64,000 nucleotides of DNA from PSRJ01 sp035948775 (GTDB lineage Bacteria > Acidobacteriota > Terriglobia > Bryobacterales > Bryobacteraceae). The stretch spans positions 12,522 through 76,521 of the forward strand of contig DASZIV010000090.1 in assembly GCA_035948775.1 (NCBI GenBank), written 5' to 3'. A model generated the notes under the pieces. That model was not told where the DNA came from, ran no database searches, and was given only the letters and a program-made list of their open reading frames with translations. The translations under genes were made by a program, and so were the position numbers. Of the stretch, positions 34,852-43,158 are shown piece after piece (the first letter of the stretch is position 1; every line of letters starts with the position of its first letter).

Positions 34852-35861
34852 TGGCGTGGCGGGACACAGTGTCGCGCCGGACCATGCTGGCGACGGCGTT
34901 CGCGCTCTCCATCAGCCACGCCAGTCCGAAGCGCCTGAGCGTCTCGAAAAAAGGCGGACGCTTCCGTACAGTGCAGGAGGCGATCGACGCCGTTCCCCCC
35001 CGGAACACGACTCCCTACCTGATCGAGATCGGCCCGGGCCGGTATGTCGAGCGGCTCACGATTCCGCGAGATAAACCGTTCGTCCGCCTGGCCGGGCAGG
35101 ACGCGCGCAGCACCCTGCTCACCTACAACCTGAGCACCGCCACCACCGCGGAGACCCGCTACTCGGCCAGCTCTTACGTGTTCGCAGACGATTTCCAGGC
35201 GGAGAATCTCACCTTCGAAAACAGCTACGGCACGGGGTCGCAAGCGGTGGCGTTGTTCGTGGGAGCAGACCGCGCCGTGTTCCGGAATTGCCGATTCCTG
35301 GGCTGGCAGGACACGCTTTACGTAAACGGTCCGGGCTGTCACTTTGTGCCGCAACCTCTGGCGGCCGTGGACGCCTCCAGCTGTCCCGCTGGCCGTCACT
35401 ACTTTGACCAGTGCTATATCGAAGGCCACGTGGACTTCATCTTTGGTGACGCCGCCGCCGTCTTCCATCAGTGCCAAATTCACAGCAAGGGCCCCGGATA
35501 TCTGACTGCCCAATCGCGCACCTATCCCGAGCAGACCAGCGGCTTCGTGTTCGACACATGCCGGCTCACGGGCGAAAATACTGGCGCGGGCGTGTATCTC
35601 GGACGGCCCTGGAGAGCGTTTTCGCACGTGGTGTATCGGGACTGCTGGTTAGGGCCGCACATACGACCGGAAGGGTGGAGTGTATGGAATGATAACCACA
35701 ACCACGAGACCTCCTTTTACGCCGAATATCAATCGCAAGGTCCGGGGGCCGATCCGCAGCACCGCGTTTCCTGGTCGCATCAACTTACCGCGGAGCGGGC
35801 CGCATCGTATGCCGCAGCTAATTTCCTCAGGGGTAGCGACGGCTGGCAGCCAGCGTCATGA
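34851..35861 (+). CDS. Pectinesterase (carbohydrate esterase family 8)
   Basis: A 336-residue CE8 enzyme. Beta-helix motifs appear in order: SQAVALFVGADRAVFRNC (GxQAVAL region), FLGWQDTLYVNG, GHVDFIFGDAAAVF with the catalytic aspartates, and VYLGRPWRAFSHV with the conserved Arg-Pro-Trp. The N-terminus (SRRTMLATAFALSISHA) looks like a Tat-type signal peptide. It removes methyl groups from pectin so that the GH28 enzymes can act. The start at 34851 overlaps the uxaE stop, and the second GH28 gene follows 10 bases after its stop. Confidence 0.88.
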   Translation: MAWRDTVSRRTMLATAFALSISHASPKRLSVSKKGGRFRTVQEAIDAVPPRNTTPYLIEIGPGRYVERLTIPRDKPFVRLAGQDARSTLLTYNLSTATTAETRYSASSYVFADDFQAENLTFENSYGTGSQAVALFVGADRAVFRNCRFLGWQDTLYVNGPGCHFVPQPLAAVDASSCPAGRHYFDQCYIEGHVDFIFGDAAAVFHQCQIHSKGPGYLTAQSRTYPEQTSGFVFDTCRLTGENTGAGVYLGRPWRAFSHVVYRDCWLGPHIRPEGWSVWNDNHNHETSFYAEYQSQGPGADPQHRVSWSHQLTAERAASYAAANFLRGSDGWQPAS

Positions 35862-35871
35862 AGGAATCGCT

Positions 35872-37377
35872 ATGAAACTCCGATTATCCATTCCGTTTTT
35901 CTGCTTTGTGGCGTGGTCTCATGCGGCAGCGCCCGTATACGACGTGAAGGCGTACGGCGCCACGGGCTCAGGCAAGACCGCCGACACGGCGTCGATTAAT
36001 CGGGCCATCGATGCTGCCAGTGCGGCGGGCGGCGGCACCGTGTACTTTCCGGCGGGCACCTTTGTTTCGGGATCGATTCACTTGAAGAGCAATGTCGGCC
36101 TGTATCTGGATCACGGCGCGGTCATCGAGGCATCCGCCGATCCCCAGGCCTATGACGCGGCCGAACCGAACCAGTGGGACAAATTCCAGGACTACGGCCA
36201 CAGCCACTGGCGCAACAGCCTGATGTGGGGCGAAGGCGTGGAAAACGTCTCCATTCTCGGCCAGGGGTTGATCAACGGGAAGGCCCTGACTCGCGAAGCG
36301 GACCAGCGCATCGGCAACAAAGCGATCTCCCTGAAGCTCAGCCGCAATGTGACCATCCGCGACATCTCCATGCTGCTGTGCGGCCACTTCGCAATACTGG
36401 CCACCGGCGTAGACAATTTGACCATCGACAACATCAAAATCGATACCAACCGCGACGGCATCGACGTGGATGCCAGCCACAACGTGCGGATCTCCAATGT
36501 GAGCGTGAACTCGCCCTGGGATGACGCCATCGTGCTGAAGGCGTCCTACGGATTGGGTTTCTTTCGCGATACCACCAACGTGACCATCACCAATTGCTTT
36601 GTAAGCGGTTATGACATGGGGACGCTGCTCGACGGCACGTACCGGCGCACGGCGCCGCAGGCGCCCGACAAAGGCGGCCCCACCGGCCGGATCAAGCTGG
36701 GAACGGAATCGAGCGGCGGTTTCAAGAACATCACCATTTCGAACTGTGTTTTTGAGTTCTCCCGCGGTCTGGCGCTCGAAACGGTGGATGGGGGAGATTT
36801 GGAAGATGTCGCCATCTCGAATATCACCATGCGCGACGTCACTAACTCGCCGATCTTCCTGCGCCTGGGCGGGCGGATGCGATCCCCGGAAGGAACTCCG
36901 ATCGGCCATATACGCCGCGTAAACATCAGCGACGTGGTGGTATACAATGCCGACCGGCATTTCTCTTCCCTCATCACCGGCGTTCCCGGCCATGACATCG
37001 AAGACGTGAAACTGAATAACATTCGAATTCTGTACCAGGGTGGCGGGGCGCGGGAACAGGCGGCCATCAATCCGCCCGAGAGTGAAACGGAATATCCGGA
37101 GCCGCGGCGGTTCGGCGAAATGCCCGCATACGGCTTTTTCATTCGGCATGTCGCAGGGATCGAGTTCCACAATGTCGAGATTGGGTACGTCCAGCAAGAC
37201 TTCCGGCCGCCCTTTGTGCTGAACAGCGTCCGGCAGGCCGAATTCGATAATGTGCGCGGGCAGCATGCTGCGGACTTACCCTCCTTTATGCTGAACGCGG
37301 TCGAAGACTTTGCCACGTGGCACTGCCGCGCGATTCCCGACACGCATCTCGAGAAGGCTGAGAGGAAGACGCTGTAA
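35872..37377 (+). CDS. Glycoside hydrolase family 28, secreted
   Basis: A 501-residue exported beta-helix enzyme with a signal peptide (LSIPFFCFVAWSHAAA). It starts with the pectate-lyase-like YDVKAYGATGSGKTADTASI and carries GH28 motifs NRDGIDVDASHNV and SPWDDAIVLKASYG with the catalytic Asp pair, and GTESSGGFKNITISNC. It differs considerably from the GH28 at 29692, so it may act on another pectin fraction such as rhamnogalacturonan. The ATG at 35872 has AAGGAA upstream. It ends the uxaE-pectinesterase-GH28 operon. Confidence 0.85.
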   Translation: MKLRLSIPFFCFVAWSHAAAPVYDVKAYGATGSGKTADTASINRAIDAASAAGGGTVYFPAGTFVSGSIHLKSNVGLYLDHGAVIEASADPQAYDAAEPNQWDKFQDYGHSHWRNSLMWGEGVENVSILGQGLINGKALTREADQRIGNKAISLKLSRNVTIRDISMLLCGHFAILATGVDNLTIDNIKIDTNRDGIDVDASHNVRISNVSVNSPWDDAIVLKASYGLGFFRDTTNVTITNCFVSGYDMGTLLDGTYRRTAPQAPDKGGPTGRIKLGTESSGGFKNITISNCVFEFSRGLALETVDGGDLEDVAISNITMRDVTNSPIFLRLGGRMRSPEGTPIGHIRRVNISDVVVYNADRHFSSLITGVPGHDIEDVKLNNIRILYQGGGAREQAAINPPESETEYPEPRRFGEMPAYGFFIRHVAGIEFHNVEIGYVQQDFRPPFVLNSVRQAEFDNVRGQHAADLPSFMLNAVEDFATWHCRAIPDTHLEKAERKTL

Positions 37378-37433
37378 AGCAAAGTTCCGTGGACGATTTA
37401 ATCTTGCTAAACAGATCTGTTAGTTCTTTTGGC

Positions 37434-37462
37434 TTGACACGAGCCGCACTCGGAATTAGAGT
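37434..37462 (+). promoter_or_regulatory. Sigma70-like promoter of the TonB-dependent receptor gene
   Basis: A consensus -35 TTGACA (37434-37439) is followed after 17 bases by TAGAGT (37457-37462), four of six matches to the -10 consensus. The start codon lies at 37582, leaving a leader of about 110 bases with an AGGAGG ribosome site at 37570-37575. This gives the receptor its own promoter inside the pectin locus. Confidence 0.5.
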
Positions 37463-37581
37463 CCAGACAGATCGCAACAGGTGGGATTTAACTGCCGGCT
37501 CCGCCGCGAATCGTGGAGGAACCACCGGCAGATTTATGAAAGAACAAACCGTACCTGGGGTGTGAAAACAGGAGGTCTACG

Positions 37582-40500
37582 TTGACTTGGATTGACAGTC
37601 TCCGCTGCCGTTTTGCGGCAGCCGTGATTACCGCCTTGGTCGTTTCCGGCAGCTTGTACGCGCAAGGCCTCGGCACGATTGTTGGAACCGTGACCGATCC
37701 TTCGGGAGCACTGGTTCCCGCCGCCACGGTTCGGATCACCGATGAAGGAACCTCGCTCACCCGGGAATCCACGACCAACGCGCAAGGCTATTTCGTTTTT
37801 CCATCGCTGCGACCATCCAGTTATTCGGTAGCGGTCGAAGCCGCGGGATTCGCTCCCACCGCGCGCAAGGGACTTGTCCTGGAGGCCGATCAGTCGATGA
37901 CCGTCAATTTCGCCGTTTCGGTGCAGGAAGCCACGCAGGCGCTCACGGTAGAAGCGCCGGTACAGCAAGTGGACACCAGCACCGCGACGTTGAGCGAAGT
38001 TGTGGACCGCCGCCGCGTGATCGAACTTCCCTTGAACGGACGCAACGCCGCCAGTCTGGCGCTCATAACGGCCGGCACCGTGTTGGCGCCCGCCAGCGCC
38101 GATGAGGGAAGCAGCAAAACCTTCCCGGTCGCGGTGACGATTTCCGCCAATGGGTCGCGTCAGAACCAGGCCGCTTTCCGCCTGGATGGCGCCAACAATA
38201 ACGATATCTACACCAACGTCAACCAGCCGTTTCCCTTCCCCGATGCGATTCAGGAATTCAGCGTGCAGACCAGCAACTACTCGGCGCGCTATGGCGGCAA
38301 CGCGGGCGGAGTGGTGAACATCGTCACCAAGTCCGGTGACAATCAGGTCCACGGCGACCTGTTCGAGTTTGTGCGCAACTCGGTCTTCAATGCCCGCGAC
38401 TATTTCGCCGCCCACACCGACCCCCTCAAGCGCAACCAGTTCGGCGGCACCTTGGGCGGTCCGGTCGTTATCCCCCACGTCTATAACGGGAAGGACAAAA
38501 CCTTCTTCTTCATCGGCTACCAGGGAACGCGCATTCGCAATACGGCCTTAGGTGGAAACACCGCCTATTTTCCCACCGCCGCCGATCTCAACGGAGACTT
38601 TTCTTCGCTTCTGAACACCAGCGATCCGAACAATCCTCTAAGCAAGAAAGTAGTCATTACCGATCCCACCAACGGGAACGCGCCGTTTGCCAATAACCAG
38701 ATCCCCACATCCATGTTTGACCCGGCCGCGAAAGCTTTGACCAAGTATCTGCCCGTAGGTGTGGGCAACGGTTTGGTGAGCTACGCCGTGCCCACCAAGA
38801 CCGATTTCGATGAGACGCTGATCCGCGTCGATCATTCGATTTCTGAGAAGGACCGCATCACCGGCCGCTACTTCTTCGACCGCTATGACAACGCGCCCTT
38901 CCTGGACCTCACCAACCTGGTCAACAACACCGCGTTCACTACCATCGATGCGCATAATTTCATGGTGAGCGAAACCCACACATTCAGCCCGACCGTTCTG
39001 AATGATCTGCGGCTTAGTGTCGCACGTGAGGTTTCCAACCGCGGCCCGGCCTCGGGCAGCATCGATGCGGGCGATCTCGGCGTGAAGCTGTACCAGCCGC
39101 CCGGGGATAAGATCATCGAATCGCTGAGCGTCGCAGGCTACTTCAGCATTTCCATGACCGACCCGGCTACGTTCACGCGCGATCAATATGGTCTCAACGA
39201 CACCGTGAGTTGGGTGCATGGCTCGCATTCCTTCACTTTCGGCGCGGATGTCACGCGGGCTTGGGTGCTCCTGCGGAACCAGTTCCACGAACCCGGCCAG
39301 TTCGGCTTCACCGCGGATTACGACGGGAATGCGATGGCCAGCTTTTTATTGGGCGACATGCGCACGTTCCTGCAAGGCAATGGCGAATTCAAGGACAACC
39401 GCGTCAACAGTTTCGGACTGTTCGCCCAGGACGATTGGCATGTCTCGCGCCGGCTCACCGTCAACCTAGGCCTGCGCTTCGACCCATTTTTCCCGTGGAA
39501 GGAGACCAAGGGGCGCGTAGAAGTCTTCAGCCCCGCCGCGTATGCCGCCGGAACGGTTTCGAAAGTCTACCCGAATGCGCCTCCCGGACTGCTCTTCCCC
39601 GGCGACCCCGGCGTTCCGCAATACGGGCTGCTGGCGAACTACAAAAACTTCAGCCCGCGGGTAGGCTTTGCCTACGACCTGACGGGCGATGGCAAAACGT
39701 CGCTGCGCGGCGGTTTCGGCATGTTCTACGATGCCCTGCAAAACGGAATTTACAACAACCGATTTGTGGACGTGACACCGTTCAGCACGCAGGTGAACCT
39801 GACAGCCCCCAAGGGCACCTTCAGCAACCCCTACGCTGGGATCGTCAATCCTTTCCCTGCTCCTTACCCGCCGCCGTCCAACACACCATTTCCCGCACCG
39901 GTACAAGTCATGACCTACGACACGGCCAATGGCGGGGTGTATAAGACGCCGGTGTCCATGGACTTTAACCTCACCATCGAGCGCCAACTGAAAGGCGACT
40001 GGCTGGTGCGATTTGCCTATGTGGGCCTCCAGGCACGTCATTTGCTCGAGACGCAGGAACTGTCCCCCGCCGTATATTCGGGCAGCCTGGCCAGCCCCAA
40101 CAGCCGCCGCCTGTTCCCGCAGTACGGCAGCATCGCCCTGGCATCCCAGGACGCCAACTCCAACTACAACTCGCTGCAGCTGACCGCGCAGAAACGGTTT
40201 TCGAGCGGCTTCACCGTACTGGCGAACTACACATGGTCCAAGTCGCTGGATGATGTACCCTTTGCCACCAGCCCGACTACGGTAGGAGTGGCCGCCGCCG
40301 GCGGTTCCTCTTTTGTCTCGCCCATTCCCTGGTATCTGCCGGGTCGTCATCAGTTCGACTACGGCCCGTCGGAATTCGACCATCAGCATCGCCTGACTAC
40401 TTCTTTTGTCTGGCAGTTGCCAGCCTTGGCCCATAGCTCACGGCCGGTCCGGTACATCGTGGGCGGATGGCAATTGAGCGGGCTTCTTTCCGCGCAAACC

Positions 40501-40992
40501 GGCGGGCCGATGACGGTAATCGCCGGCAAGGATCAATCCGGCACGGCCACGGCCGACGATCGCGCCTACTATGTGGGCGGAGTCGATCCTTATGGCGGCA
40601 CCGCCTGCGGCAGTAAGGCGCCGTGCGTGAACTACCTCAACCCCGCGGCGTTTACGCTGCCCCCGCAAGGCTCGGTGGGAAATGTCGGCAAGGGATCGCT
40701 GCGCGGACCCGGGATGTTTGTCTACGACGGCGGACTCTCCAAGGAGATACCGTTGTATCGGGAACGCGTGAAGCTGCAATTCAAGGCCGAGTTCTTCGAC
40801 CTGTTCAACCATGCCAACTTCATGAATCCAGGGATGGGCGCCAGCGACTATAACAGCACCGGCAGCGTCCAGCACGGACCGAACGTTTCCGGCAGCGGAT
40901 TCGGGCAGATTACGGCGGACAACAGCGCCAACGGAGCCTCCAGCATTCTGTCGCCGCGCATCGGCCAACTCGCCCTCAAGCTGATCTTCTGA
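37582..40992 (+). CDS. TonB-dependent receptor with carboxypeptidase-like N-terminal domain (Oar-like)
   Basis: A 1136-residue outer membrane receptor. After the signal peptide comes a carboxypeptidase regulatory-like domain (about 28-110, GTIVGTVTDPSGALVPAATV), then a plug (LPLNGRNAASLALI, VQTSNYSARYGGNAGGVVNI) and a long beta-barrel ending in the C-terminal phenylalanine (QLALKLIF). This is the form abundant in Acidobacteriota. Such receptors import large ligands using TonB energy. The start is TTG, 6 bases after a strong AGGAGG; no better ATG lies before the signal peptide. Its place after two GH28 genes and a pectinesterase suggests oligogalacturonide uptake. Confidence 0.87.
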   Translation: MTWIDSLRCRFAAAVITALVVSGSLYAQGLGTIVGTVTDPSGALVPAATVRITDEGTSLTRESTTNAQGYFVFPSLRPSSYSVAVEAAGFAPTARKGLVLEADQSMTVNFAVSVQEATQALTVEAPVQQVDTSTATLSEVVDRRRVIELPLNGRNAASLALITAGTVLAPASADEGSSKTFPVAVTISANGSRQNQAAFRLDGANNNDIYTNVNQPFPFPDAIQEFSVQTSNYSARYGGNAGGVVNIVTKSGDNQVHGDLFEFVRNSVFNARDYFAAHTDPLKRNQFGGTLGGPVVIPHVYNGKDKTFFFIGYQGTRIRNTALGGNTAYFPTAADLNGDFSSLLNTSDPNNPLSKKVVITDPTNGNAPFANNQIPTSMFDPAAKALTKYLPVGVGNGLVSYAVPTKTDFDETLIRVDHSISEKDRITGRYFFDRYDNAPFLDLTNLVNNTAFTTIDAHNFMVSETHTFSPTVLNDLRLSVAREVSNRGPASGSIDAGDLGVKLYQPPGDKIIESLSVAGYFSISMTDPATFTRDQYGLNDTVSWVHGSHSFTFGADVTRAWVLLRNQFHEPGQFGFTADYDGNAMASFLLGDMRTFLQGNGEFKDNRVNSFGLFAQDDWHVSRRLTVNLGLRFDPFFPWKETKGRVEVFSPAAYAAGTVSKVYPNAPPGLLFPGDPGVPQYGLLANYKNFSPRVGFAYDLTGDGKTSLRGGFGMFYDALQNGIYNNRFVDVTPFSTQVNLTAPKGTFSNPYAGIVNPFPAPYPPPSNTPFPAPVQVMTYDTANGGVYKTPVSMDFNLTIERQLKGDWLVRFAYVGLQARHLLETQELSPAVYSGSLASPNSRRLFPQYGSIALASQDANSNYNSLQLTAQKRFSSGFTVLANYTWSKSLDDVPFATSPTTVGVAAAGGSSFVSPIPWYLPGRHQFDYGPSEFDHQHRLTTSFVWQLPALAHSSRPVRYIVGGWQLSGLLSAQTGGPMTVIAGKDQSGTATADDRAYYVGGVDPYGGTACGSKAPCVNYLNPAAFTLPPQGSVGNVGKGSLRGPGMFVYDGGLSKEIPLYRERVKLQFKAEFFDLFNHANFMNPGMGASDYNSTGSVQHGPNVSGSGFGQITADNSANGASSILSPRIGQLALKLIF

Positions 40993-41158
40993 TCGTGAGG
41001 CCCCAGCAGGCAAGCCTGCCGACGTATGAGGAGTGTGGTCGTCCCAGGCGAAAGTGGCCCGGGTGGCTGTGCCACGCCTGGTGGTACGGGCCATCGTTTA
41101 TAGCAACCCGAACGCGGCACTCGACTTCCTATAGGTCAAGCCCACATTTTGCGGATAT

Positions 41159-41190
41159 TTATTAGAATCGTGCAGATTGTTATTAGAAAT
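41159..41190 (+). promoter_or_regulatory. AT-rich direct repeat upstream of the 41205 gene
   Basis: TTATTAGAA occurs at 41159 and again at 41180, 21 bases apart, which is two turns of DNA. A possible -10 (TAGTAT with a preceding TG) lies at 41193-41198, right before the GTG start at 41205. This AT-rich island contrasts with the GC-rich surroundings and is a likely operator or promoter element. Confidence 0.4.
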
Positions 41191-41204
41191 GCTAGTATCA
41201 AACC

Positions 41205-41708
41205 GTGCCCTGCGCAATTGGAAGACGTTTGTTCAAGTCATACCGCAAGGCTACGCTTGTCGCCGGTGAAGCGGCAGCAGAGTTGCTCGGAGGTATGTCT
41301 CCTGGTGATCCTCGATTTCCAGTAGCACGCGAAGTATTGGCCTCCGCTAACCAGGGGGTCCGTTCGACTTTACTCGCCTATTGGAATCACGTTACCGAGC
41401 ATGGCTGCCGCGAGGGCGGGAAACCTAATCCGCAAGCTGAAATTGAAAAGCGCCTTCAACAAGACATGCTCAAGGCCCGTGACGTTTTCGATACTGCTAT
41501 ACGCAAGTGCGCGCATCTGACCAGTCTTTGTGAGCATGTGCCAGATACACCGATTGGCCGACACGCCTTCGCAGAAGCACACCATGTGCGCATTCGAGCC
41601 TATACCGTTTATCTAGAAGCATTGCGAAGGTTTGCAGACTTCACCATGAGCGGGGAAGTGCCCGAGAACCAGTTTCCGGAAGACACGGAGCAGTCGAAAC
41701 CCAACTGA
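41205..41708 (+). CDS. Hypothetical protein, related to the next gene
   Basis: A 167-residue, mostly helical protein with no signal peptide. Visible segments include KATLVAGEAAAELLGGMS, AREVLASANQGVRSTLLAYW and the C-terminal LEALRRFADFTMSGEVPENQF. That last motif recurs in the adjacent 41714 gene (AVKRYRDFVEHGIVPEDQH). It starts with GTG immediately after an AT-rich repeat. I do not recognise the family, and its base use (more A/T than neighbours) hints at horizontal transfer. Confidence 0.55.
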   Translation: MPCAIGRRLFKSYRKATLVAGEAAAELLGGMSPGDPRFPVAREVLASANQGVRSTLLAYWNHVTEHGCREGGKPNPQAEIEKRLQQDMLKARDVFDTAIRKCAHLTSLCEHVPDTPIGRHAFAEAHHVRIRAYTVYLEALRRFADFTMSGEVPENQFPEDTEQSKPN

Positions 41709-41713
41709 CAGCC

Positions 41714-41980
41714 TTGGCTAGTCCAACCATGAGGCCAAGTTCTAAAATTGCGAAGCTGCTAGCTGACGAATTAGATGCAACTGCTGCGTACCTCCGGGTT
41801 CAGCAAACAGCAATGGAGATCATAAAGGAAGCACCAAGTGGCCTTCCTCTGCCAGATGGGCAGATGCAAATCATAAAGGCGGCGAGAGAGGCAAGCGAGG
41901 CCTTTGAAAAGTACGAGGTAGCGGTGAAGCGCTACCGGGACTTTGTCGAACACGGAATTGTTCCGGAGGACCAACACTGA
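41714..41980 (+). CDS. Small hypothetical protein, paralogue of the 41205 C-terminus
   Basis: An 88-residue helical protein beginning with TTG (an ATG lies 15 bases further in). It contains AKLLADELDATAAYLRVQQT, AAREASEAFEKYEVAVKRYR and ends DFVEHGIVPEDQH, matching the end of the 41205 product. The gene starts 5 bases after that gene stops, so they are an operon of two related proteins, one about twice the size of the other. Function unknown. Confidence 0.5.
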   Translation: MASPTMRPSSKIAKLLADELDATAAYLRVQQTAMEIIKEAPSGLPLPDGQMQIIKAAREASEAFEKYEVAVKRYRDFVEHGIVPEDQH

Positions 41981-42141
41981 TTCCAGGACCATCTTGTCAA
42001 AGATGTAGGCACGACCCGGTTGCTTGTTGATTTCCCTTGACGGCCGGATAGAATAAGACTATATTTCTGATGCGCGCGCGGTTTAGGCGGATTTCTTTTA
42101 GCCGCAAATGATTTCTGAGGCTCGGAGGGCCGACGCTTGCA

Positions 42142-42324
42142 ATGTTCAACGAGGCCGATCTCGCCGCCATGATTTCGGGTCTGCGGCTGGAATTGGGTCA
42201 GATTGACCGAGCCATTCTCGTGTTTGAGGATCTCGCCTCTCAGAAGAAGCCCTGCCGGAGCAAGCCCTCTCGAACGAGCCCGGTCCGCCTCAAGGAACCC
42301 GACAAGCCGCCCAGCGGACGCTAG
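42142..42324 (+). CDS. Small hypothetical protein with ELxQIDRAI helix
   Basis: A 60-residue protein: a helical N-terminus (LAAMISGLRLELGQIDRAIL) and a basic, proline-rich tail. Small proteins with this helix followed by a basic tail are frequent in Solibacter-like genomes, from general knowledge. No function is known. The ATG at 42142 follows a GC-rich stretch without a clear ribosome site. Confidence 0.4.
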   Translation: MFNEADLAAMISGLRLELGQIDRAILVFEDLASQKKPCRSKPSRTSPVRLKEPDKPPSGR

Positions 42325-42714
42325 GATAGGTTCGTTTCAAACGGACCGCACCCCGGCGCTGCGCCGACTTCGTCCCGGAGCGCGCTCTGTACAGCGGACG
42401 GGGCAGTCTCGGCCGCTGAACAAAGACACGCCACACCCATGACGAAGTTGACCTTCAAGAAATCGGACACAGCAGGAGGAACCGCGGGGCAGGGCTGCGC
42501 GACCGCTCTTTCTTTTGAGGGGTTTACTAGTGACCTATAGGTTTGTTTTGATCTAAATAGAATTCATTAGGAGTTATTTGAATGTAGTTTATTATCTCAT
42601 TGATGAGAGAGATCTCTCTGTCCGCGATTATCCGGAAGGTCCGTTGCTAATTCAGGCGATGGACATACTCTCCTGGTTACAGAAACTGCGGATTTCACCG
42701 AGAGGGGAATCAGC
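42325..42714 (+). other. Intergenic region, no gene supported
   Basis: This stretch holds an AT-rich island (about 42520-42600) with an AGGAG-like site near 42568 followed by a short frame from TTG 42578. That frame of 64 codons shows no known motif and seems unlikely to be a gene. Nothing else recognisable is present. Confidence 0.35.
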
Positions 42715-43158
42715 ATGTCTCTGTCGTGGTCTTTGTCGTGGATTTCCAACCCACAAACCGTACTTCTCGTAGAAAACGATCCACTAGTCCGCGGATTCGT
42801 AGGCGGTGTCTTTAGTGCCAATGCAGGGTTCAGCTATGACATAGGCCATGGTGGTTGCAGGCTCCAGGCACCTAGAAGTATCACAGCGGGACTGGGAATA
42901 CAATCCGTATCGCGGCCTGGAAAACGTGGACACGCGGCCGCAGACGCGTATGGGTCAGTGCAAGACTGCCCGGCGCGTACCACTTGGACGACAGGGCAAA
43001 GGGGGCCCAAATTCGGGGGCTTGCTACCGGGGCACGGCGGGGATACACTTGTCGACCTAATTTGTGCTGCGGTTCCGCAGCGAACCGGCTGCGCCGATCG
43101 CTGTTTTCGGGCATCATTCCGCGGGTCGCTCGCGGCGCAGTGGCGAAGGGAGAATGGG
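42715..43158 (+). pseudogene. Decayed response-regulator receiver fragment and non-coding leader
   Basis: From the ATG at 42715 the frame reads the first strand and helix of a receiver domain: QTVLLVENDPLVRGFVGGVF followed by an NAGFSYD segment, the ENDPLVR being the acidic pocket. After about residue 42 the similarity ends; there is no phosphoacceptor aspartate strand in frame, although another frame shows LEVSQR and CKTARRVP segments that recall later receiver parts. The frame stays open into the ferredoxin oxidoreductase gene, but no domain links them. The remaining bases up to 43158 show no gene and should contain the promoter of the next gene. Confidence 0.4.

Noticed and set aside
35968..37266. 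432-codon minus-strand open frame
   Set aside because: Antisense to the secreted GH28 gene, with no recognisable motif.
39466..40434. 322-codon minus-strand open frame
   Set aside because: Antisense to the TonB-dependent receptor barrel, no motif.
42578..42772. 64-codon frame from TTG 42578 with a ribosome-site-like AGGAG
   Set aside because: No recognisable motif, unlikely start and overlap with the receiver fragment.
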